From Tethya wilhelma (Eukaryota > Porifera > Demospongiae > Tethyida > Tethyidae): a stretch of DNA of 64,000 bases. The notes under the pieces were generated by a model that had not been told where the DNA came from, searched no databases, and was given only the letters and a program-made list of their open reading frames with translations. Both the position numbers and the translations under genes were made by a program. The stretch spans positions 1,301,266-1,365,265 of the forward strand of contig CAXIPT010000010.1 in NCBI GenBank assembly GCA_964030475.1, given 5' to 3'. Shown here piece after piece: positions 57,404 to 64,000 of the stretch (position 1 is its first letter; each line of letters opens with the position of its first letter).

Positions 57404-60400
57404 TTATATACGTTTTTGTTGTGGCTGAGAAGAACTGCCACAGCTGAGGAGTATCATAAGCAACACAAAAACAAAAACGATAAGTGCTATCAGTAATAAA
57501 ACACCCACAACAACTGCCACCCACAAAGCACCGACTGCAAACACATAGGCATTTGCTATCAGTCCGAGGATGATTGAGAGGAAGTAGTAGAAAACAATTC
57601 CACCATTTGCTTGTATGGTCGCCAAGGTTACGATGACAAAGGCAAACTGTATTATACCATAAAGGATACACACTATGACCAATGGTGGGCTTCTGAAAGG
57701 ATAAAAGAGTTTGGTGCTGAATGTCCTCTTGACTAGAGTTTTAAAGTGGTCTTTGAGTTGCTCTTTGTCTATTGAAATATTTTGAGCAATTTGTGCCATT
57801 GTTTCTTTCAATTCCTCAGTGCTTTTGTTTGGAAAGATAATGTTGTCGATTCCAGGTGCCTCCAAAATACTCAAGAGATTGATACAGATGCCATTCGGGT
57901 ATTCATATACCCAATAAAATGTTGCAACAAAGAAAGATAATATGCCTGCAATGGGCATAATCCATCCAGCAAAAAACAAAAACCAAAAAGCGCCACTCAC
58001 ATGGAGTGAGTCGTCTAGAGTTTTGTCACGATTGTCTTGAGCAATCTTTAGCGAAACTGCTGTTATCATTAGGATCTGCATTGCCATTTGACCAGCCACA
58101 TGGAAGAAAAAGAAAAGTTGAAATATCATTCCCCTGCGTGCTATTTGAGAGTTCTTTTCAAAATCATAATTTTCTAAGGCTTTGGCAACTTCAAGTTCAA
58201 TCTCAGATTCTGTTACATCTAAAGGCAGCTCTGGTTTTTCTGATCCACTAGTTTTTTTCTGCTCAGCAGCCATCTTTTTTCTCTGCTTGATGAGTGACTT
58301 TTTTAACTTCTCAGGTGTTAGTGTGCGCTTTTTGTTCAAGTCATGAATGAGCATACCCAGTACAACCAATCGTACTACATACACATAGAAAAAGAGGGAT
58401 GCCATAGAGATGAGAAACAAAATGAAGTTAATCCCATCATCAGCAGTTTTGAATAGGTACGATTTTCCAAAAATCAGTTCGATTAGGTCACAGATCAGCA
58501 AAGGATAGAGCACAACTTCAGAAAGCAAAATACGTCCAATATCCCAAAATTTCTGTACAAGTGGTGGAATGGTCATTGCCTTTTTATCTTCCTTTTTGTC
58601 ACTTGGCTGTGACTCTTTGTCAGGACCAATGTTGTTCTCCTTAGTAGAGTGATCAGTAGTGGTAGTTAACTTCGTATTGGGATCATTTTGTTCACTTTCA
58701 CTATTATCTTGTTTTCTCCATTCCGACCAGAATAGCCTGCATGCTCCAAAGGTCCGAAGCGAAAACACCAAGTCGATTATTGCTAGTATTAAGGAAATGG
58801 TTGACAGGAAAAGATGTATAGCATTGTATACAGCATTACTTCCAAGTCCGAATGATACTGCTGACAAAATGAAGGCAAGTAATCCAATAGCAAACTCTGA
58901 AATGGCAATAATATCTCGGAAGACAGAGCGAAGGAGGCCCTTGGTTGTGACCAAAGTAATGAAGAATCCCACACCTGTTGTGAATCCCTTTTGAAGCTGG
59001 TCGGTAAAAATTTGAAGTGCTTCAACCTTGTCTCCTTTTCTCCCAATCAGAGTGCAAACACTGCTTGGTGTGCATGTGAGCGATACACAGCAAGTCTTGG
59101 AACAACAATTGCAACATTTTTCAGTTTTATTCTCCTCTGTCTTCTTTTGCAAAAGATATTCCCATACATTTCTATAAGCTTCTACTGTATCCTCATCAAA
59201 TATTTCGTCATCTTTTTCATCTGCTTCCTCACTTTGCTCAGAAATCAGAGGTTTGCTATCTAAACTGACTGGTTCGTATATTGGTGGTTCCTCATCAATA
59301 TTGATAGGTGGTATAGCAGGTGGTGAAGGAGGTGTCAGTTGGGTAGGTGGTGTAGTTTGGAGCAGCTCTTTTGTAGGTTGATAGTGTGGTGGTGATGCCA
59401 CTGAAGGAGGCACGTTTTCAAAATTAATGCTTTCATATGGTGACTTTTGAATTTGTAGAGATGCATAACTGTCATCATCCACATCGTCAATGCTCGTAAT
59501 CTTGAGAGGTTCATACGAATGTTCATGTTCAGCTTCTTCATTTTCTTTCTCTTCAGCCTTATTCATTTCTTCTTTAACTGCATTTGTAGCTACAAAATCT
59601 ATGGGTTCGTATCCTTCTTCATTTGGTACATCTGTGATCCTTTCAGCTTCAGCTCCTGTTTCAAAGACATGATCTTGATCTTGAGTTGTAGGGACAGCGT
59701 CTTCGGGTTTTGTGTCTTTTACTTCTTTTCTTGCTTTTTCCTGTGCATAAAGCTTTTTGCCATCTTCTTCACTCAGTTCAGTCACACCTTGAAATATTTT
59801 TTGGAGAGGGAAAGTAGAGTGCTTGACACTTTTATCCTGTTGTTCCTTTTCACCCTCTTGTTCAGAAATGGGAGATGCAGCACTTGACTTTTGGGCTTGA
59901 TTTTTACTTCTTATCTTTTGCTGTTCACGATCAATTCCAATCAAGATGTATTTATTCCAGACTAAGCTCAAATCAGGATTAAACTTTGGCACGAGTTTAG
60001 TGCTTCCACCTTCTTTACTTTCTTTGCTCACGAATTCTGAAATGGGTGGATGTTTCTGCTTCGAATCGTGTTTACGGCTATGATGATGTGTTCTTGCTTT
60101 GGATCCAGGGTCCATTGGTTGATACTCATCAATGTGCGTAGTTACATTGTGTTTCTTTTGGGTACCTAGGATCGGTCTTTTATGAGTACCTCTTTCTTTG
60201 TTTTCAGCTTTGCTTTTTGGCTTCTTTGTGTCTCGTTCAAACAGCTCAAGATCTAGATTTTCATCTGCAATGCTGTCTTCTCCATGATCTTCAGACTCAC
60301 CATCAATCAACTTCAGTTTATCCTCTTCTTTTGTGGCCTTTGGAAAGGTCATTCTTTGTCGTTTTGGTTTAATTTTATCCCTCAGATTGGGGATCCATTT

Positions 60401-60589
60401 CCTTTTGCCAGTCTTGGACGAAGCACTTGATTGTGCAACAGGTGAACCTTTTGCTTGCATGGCACCTATAGTTGTTCGAGAGAAAGTAAGCATCTGTACA
60501 GGAGCTTGTCCCACAGGGCTGTTTGTTGCTCCATCAGGATTGTTGTAGGCTGGGTTCTCTGCGATTGAAACCCTTGCACCTTTAGACAT
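57404..60589 (-). CDS. Multipass membrane protein with YxxPhi motif array (intact, 1061 residues)
   Basis: Single exon starting MSKGARVSIAENPAYNNPDG. Residues 1-500 are hydrophilic and cytosolic-looking. A conserved module at about 205-287 (WNKYILIGIDREQQKIRSKN...LQKIF..VTELSEED) also occurs in the 12-16.5 kb paralogue. Six tyrosine motifs follow: YQPM 156, YEPI 327, YEPL 359, YASL 375, YESI 385 and YEPV 438. These fit YxxPhi sorting signals or SH2-type sites. A Cys cluster (CCNCCSKTCCVSLTCTP, 492-508) precedes about ten membrane helices (FAIGLLAFILSAVSFGLG, ... VVGVLLLIALIVFVFVLLMI). A charged cytosolic loop of about 45 residues (about 625-670) and another around 750-800 separate them. The C-terminus is short. 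No known transporter or channel signature is visible. Its topology suggests both ends cytosolic. Confidence 0.85.
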   Translation of the reverse strand: MSKGARVSIAENPAYNNPDGATNSPVGQAPVQMLTFSRTTIGAMQAKGSPVAQSSASSKTGKRKWIPNLRDKIKPKRQRMTFPKATKEEDKLKLIDGESEDHGEDSIADENLDLELFERDTKKPKSKAENKERGTHKRPILGTQKKHNVTTHIDEYQPMDPGSKARTHHHSRKHDSKQKHPPISEFVSKESKEGGSTKLVPKFNPDLSLVWNKYILIGIDREQQKIRSKNQAQKSSAASPISEQEGEKEQQDKSVKHSTFPLQKIFQGVTELSEEDGKKLYAQEKARKEVKDTKPEDAVPTTQDQDHVFETGAEAERITDVPNEEGYEPIDFVATNAVKEEMNKAEEKENEEAEHEHSYEPLKITSIDDVDDDSYASLQIQKSPYESINFENVPPSVASPPHYQPTKELLQTTPPTQLTPPSPPAIPPINIDEEPPIYEPVSLDSKPLISEQSEEADEKDDEIFDEDTVEAYRNVWEYLLQKKTEENKTEKCCNCCSKTCCVSLTCTPSSVCTLIGRKGDKVEALQIFTDQLQKGFTTGVGFFITLVTTKGLLRSVFRDIIAISEFAIGLLAFILSAVSFGLGSNAVYNAIHLFLSTISLILAIIDLVFSLRTFGACRLFWSEWRKQDNSESEQNDPNTKLTTTTDHSTKENNIGPDKESQPSDKKEDKKAMTIPPLVQKFWDIGRILLSEVVLYPLLICDLIELIFGKSYLFKTADDGINFILFLISMASLFFYVYVVRLVVLGMLIHDLNKKRTLTPEKLKKSLIKQRKKMAAEQKKTSGSEKPELPLDVTESEIELEVAKALENYDFEKNSQIARRGMIFQLFFFFHVAGQMAMQILMITAVSLKIAQDNRDKTLDDSLHVSGAFWFLFFAGWIMPIAGILSFFVATFYWVYEYPNGICINLLSILEAPGIDNIIFPNKSTEELKETMAQIAQNISIDKEQLKDHFKTLVKRTFSTKLFYPFRSPPLVIVCILYGIIQFAFVIVTLATIQANGGIVFYYFLSIILGLIANAYVFAVGALWVAVVVGVLLLIALIVFVFVLLMILLSCGSSSQPQQKRI

Positions 60590-61163
60590 TTTTCATCTGC
60601 AGATCCAATAAATCTTTATTGTAGGCTTAATTGTTAGCAATATTGACAGCTTCAATGTTCACTCAAACAATATAAACTGCATGCAGTCTTTTTGCAGACA
60701 CACCCATCACCAGTCTGTAAGTAAGATTGATGTGCATGTCAAACATATTCATTTTCAGTATTCATATCTTCACTCCCTGTGTAGATCCTCCTCCTAGCTT
60801 AAAATATTATTCACAACAATTATCTAGCATTATTAAGATTATTGATAAGACCACAAAGCTATAATTATTATTATACGAGAACACACAACATCTCATGTAA
60901 GTACATGATTGTAAGGTTTTGAACAACATACAACATACAACATCATACATGCAGAACAATGACTGTACATGTATATAAACAATGGGTATAATAAGTACTT
61001 TTTAACCAAACACACAATATTAATACAAACTTTTAACATACATTATTTAATTGGTACACAATAAAAGCTACTTGTGCATAAATTCTTGAAAAGAGAGATC
61101 GTCATAATACATTACAAAATAAAGATACTGGTGTACGTGTGATTTATAAACTGATTGATACTT
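60590..61163. other. Spacer and G-alpha 3' flank
   Basis: AT-rich with several tandem short words (acaacatacaacatac near 60925). It likely contains the promoter of the multipass gene and the 3' untranslated region of the G-alpha gene. No exon is seen. Confidence 0.5.
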
Positions 61164-62677
61164 CTAATACAAGCCCACCTCTCGCAGGTGCTTGCGTATA
61201 ATTACATCTGTGACAGCATCGAAAACAAACTTAATGTTCCTAGTATCAGTGGCACATGTAAAGTGTGTGTAGATTTCTTTCTTTGCCCCTTTTCGATTTA
61301 GAGCTTCGAAACTCTGCCGAATGTACTCCTTTGCATCATCGAATGTATTGGGACCTAAAGATCAAGATAAAGAAGGGAAATTCATCTATCTTTGTTCAGT
61401 GTTTAACAAACTTCTGTAGCTAACTATGAAAGAAAAAATTATTGTAAGTCTACAATAATTGTGAGCAAGTTATGGATATTTAGGACTAGAGAGTGAGCGG
61501 ATTTTGTACCTTTGTATTCTGGGAAAGCAATGGTCAGTGGAGATCGGATAATCTTCTCAGCAAACAGATCTTTCTTATTGAGAAACAAGATGATTGACGT
61601 CTCCTCAAACCATCTGTTGTTGCATATCGAGTCAAAGAGCTTCATGCTTTCTGTCATACGATTCTGTGTGTGTTTGTGTGTTTGTCTTGAATCAATGTAT
61701 CAAATCTTCAAGGTAAGTGGTCACTATTCTCAGATGCTAAAAATCTTTGGCAAAAATTTAAATATGTTAAAATGACGACCCCTTACCATCTCTTCATCCT
61801 CAGCCAACACCAGATCATAGGCACTCAGAGCCACACAGAACACAATTGATGTAACACCTTCGAAACAATGAATCCACTTCTTTCGTTCTGACCTTTGACC
61901 TCCCACATCAACCATCCTAGAAACAGAGGAAAGTGTAAAAAAAAAAAGTACAACTCAACTTCCTGTAGCACTGAGCAACACTTGATAAGAAAAATATCTT
62001 GTGCAGAGCATTTTTTCAATCCTATCTTACATATCCTCATTTCCAGGTTCTCCTCTTTGACCTTCCACTCACAGAAAGGAAGTAAAAGGTAAGTGGAAAG
62101 TCAAAGGGAACAAGGCTAGCCTTACACAAAAGTGAAGAGAAGAAAACTATGTCATGCAGAATGTTTCTTGTCTTACACAAAGTTGAGATTCTTGTAGGAG
62201 AAGAACGTTTCGACGATTCCAGTCGTCTTAACCCGTGTTCTCAGCACGTCCTGCTCTGTAGGGATGTAATCGTCCTGTCCTAATCTATCCAGTTGACTCA
62301 AGTAGCTGTACGGGGAGAGAATCAAGAAAGCACTCTGAAAGTTTAAGCACTAGAAACTCAAACTCAATAGATGTGCAGGCAAAAGAGTAGTCCAACTTGC
62401 TAGTGGGGGACAGAGGCTCATGAATAGTCCTTATTCAACCACACTTATGTACTGAATAACAAGGGAACACATGGTAACTAGTGGGTGGCTAAGGGACACA
62501 TGCAATACAACTTACTATTCGGCGGAGTCATTCAGTTGGTACTCTCTGGCTCTGGAGAAGCACTGCTGAACACCGCCGTCTGCCCAGAGGCGTCTCATTC
62601 TTGAGACAAAGTCAGAAGTGAATTTGATGTCGTCTGTTTGACTCACGACAGTGAACACTTGAGCTGCATCATCCTGT

Positions 62678-62713
<36 letters not shown>

Positions 62714-63120
62714 AAGTAAATTTTTGTAAGATGTATACATGTACATGGGGATATAATTATAGAAAAAAAGAATATTATGTATCAGCAATCGGCTGAAGAG
62801 TATAGACCCCTATTTCTTTGTTCTATTGCCAAGGGAACACAGTGGCTTAGTGGTTAGAGTGCCCGTCCAGTAACTAGGAGGTCTTGGGTTCGATTCCAGC
62901 AAAGGATTTTTTTCAGGGAAACCTCTTTCTCTTCACAAAAGAGTGAACATATAGGTTTGCAGATGAATCAAAACTTACAGCTCTAGCGAGGTCTTTAAAC
63001 GGCACTCCTAATCTCTCCATTGCTCTGAGAATGGCGACCATAGACTGCACTGTGTTGCTATAGACCACAGGCCGATACTGCTTCCTCTCGTCCGATGAAT
63101 AGCCATCTTCATGAATAATT
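61164..63120 (-). CDS. G-protein alpha subunit, Gi/o type, 3' exons (partial)
   Basis: Six exons with matching phases: 62979-63120, 62516-62673, 62177-62305, 61787-61916, 61510-61664 and 61164-61354 (stop TAG). They cover the helical domain ([20 protein letters not shown]), switch I ([14 protein letters not shown]), switch II/G3 ([20 protein letters not shown]), [18 protein letters not shown], the G4 motif (FLNKKDLF) and G5 ([20 protein letters not shown]). [11 protein letters not shown] and [12 protein letters not shown] point to the Gi/o class, which couples 7TM receptors to adenylyl cyclase or betagamma signalling at the plasma membrane. The exon with the P-loop (GESGKS) and the lipidated N-terminus must lie beyond the window. 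The C-terminus is REVGLY, so the Cys four residues from the end, typical of Gi/o and the pertussis-toxin target, is Val. Confidence 0.95.
62677..62712. repeat. (GT)n microsatellite in G-alpha intron
   Basis: A GT run lies immediately before the acceptor (minus sense) of exon 62516-62673. Confidence 0.9.
62839..62910 (+). repeat. tRNA-derived SINE head or tRNA pseudogene
   Basis: Contains an A-box-like GTGGCTTAGTGGTTAGAGTGC (62842-62862) and a perfect B-box GGTTCGATTCC (62887-62897) at normal spacing. The expected acceptor-stem pairing is not there and T-rich sequence follows at once. It is therefore best read as the RNA polymerase III promoter head of a short interspersed element in a G-alpha intron. 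Confidence 0.65.
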
Positions 63121-63912
63121 CTGCACAAAGGAATGGATGAAAGAAAACAGATCGTAAAATTTAAATTCGTGAGAGCAACATAAACACATACATGGAGGCT
63201 GAGCACGATGAATAGGTGGGTTAATGAGAACTTATTCTAAACTTATTCTGGGTCAACCAGAGAACTCATTCTTGGTCAAACAGAGAACATATTCTGAGTC
63301 AACAAGTCGACAGTTAAATTCATTAAAGTATATACTCTAGCTCTTTCCCACAGCTGCAAGGGGTACTCTAGTGCATACTTATCAACAACTAACTGCATTC
63401 ACTGAGTGTCTGGGAGTGAAAATTGGACAGAAATACATGTACTAGATCAAAATTGAGTTTCATGAGTAAGAAGACAACTACATAAGTAAGTAGTGGACGA
63501 TAATAGGTGGACTCTGATTTTGTGAAGCAAATATTGGATATCTGAGAATGACCTTCCATGTGGTTATATAGCTCAAACTACATTAGTTGTATCAGTGCAC
63601 GTAACTTTACAGGGATCACCAAAGCAACGACCACTATAATGATAGCAAACATTGCTACTCAGTCATGAATATTCATTACATTCTGTAACGACACAGGGGT
63701 CAAAAGGTCATGTGGGCATTGGTCCATGTCAAAGAAATTCCTCAGCTGAAAGTACTTTGTTAAATATTCAACCAAATTTCAACCTATGCACTTTTTTGCC
63801 TATGTCACGTACACATTATACATTCACAGAATATCATGTAACAAAATAGGGGTAGCATATATCCTGCGATACACAGAGGTCATAGCTCAAATACATTGTG
63901 TGAATGTGTAAG

Positions 63913-63915
<3 letters not shown>
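63121..63915. other. Intron of G-alpha gene
   Basis: No exon found. Contains a short triple direct repeat near 63235-63305 (ttctgggtcaaccagagaac / ttcttggtcaaacagagaac / ttctgagtcaac). The next upstream exon (P-loop) is outside the window. Confidence 0.6.

Positions 63916-64000
<85 letters not shown>
63916..64000. repeat. (AG)n microsatellite at window end
   Basis: A pure AG run from about 63916 to the last base; it may continue beyond the window. Confidence 0.95.

Noticed and set aside
58659..59887. Several plus-strand open frames rich in Phe, Leu and Ser
   Set aside because: Antisense shadows of the multipass membrane protein gene on the minus strand.
62839..62910. Functional tRNA gene
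   Set aside because: Internal promoter boxes are present but no acceptor-stem pairing or complete anticodon arm could be drawn.

Overview
This window reads as nuclear DNA of a sponge (Porifera), possibly Amphimedon queenslandica; the species is an inference from memory of gene style and was not checked. It is AT-rich and full of GT, CT and AG microsatellites and small inverted-repeat elements. Genes have spliceosomal introns whose exon phases join correctly. The content is animal: CD225/dispanin, LDL receptor class A, Calx-beta, IgGFc-binding N-terminal, Frizzled-like, TBC RabGAP and Gi-type G-alpha sequences. Isolated single N bases mark assembly joins, and several fall exactly where gene structure breaks.

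Layout. 1-1.9 kb: no gene, small repeats. 1.9-4.8 kb (+): secreted or ectodomain LDLa protein with a fold-back element in an intron. 5.2-5.8 kb (+): two-exon CD225/dispanin gene. 6.1-11 kb (-): TBC-domain RabGAP, intact at its 3' half, damaged and partly duplicated upstream. 11.1-11.9 kb (+): small gene piece fused to an inverted fragment of the Frizzled-like gene. 12.1-16.5 kb (-): multipass membrane protein with one frameshift and one stop. 17-19.8 kb: repeats, a glycine-zipper gene and a second, orphan copy of its promoter. 19.9-28.5 kb (-): IgGFc-binding/Calx-beta adhesion-type gene. 28.7-31.6 kb: repeats and decayed fragments. 31.6-33.4 kb (-): tandem EF-hand genes. 34.8-48.6 kb: a Frizzled-like gene (-) whose two halves flank a block holding an ECI1-like gene and a giant beta-helix receptor gene (+). 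49-50.5 kb: second ECI1-like gene and a small exon. 50.7-56.8 kb (-): intact giant beta-helix receptor. 57.4-60.6 kb (-): intact paralogue of the 12-16.5 kb membrane protein. 61.2-63.1 kb (-): 3' exons of a Gi-type G-alpha gene whose 5' end lies outside the window.

The main theme is segmental duplication. The ECI1-like gene, the exon downstream of it, the giant receptor, the multipass membrane protein, the EF-hand gene, Frizzled-like exons and a promoter all occur at least twice, often with one damaged copy. The most novel objects are the pair of ~2000-residue receptors (Pmp-like beta-helix ectodomain, conserved multipass domain, PPxY-bearing tail) and the multipass family whose intact member carries six YxxPhi motifs and whose members share an unnamed repeat module. 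No single pathway links all genes; surface recognition, membrane trafficking and calcium/G-protein signalling dominate.
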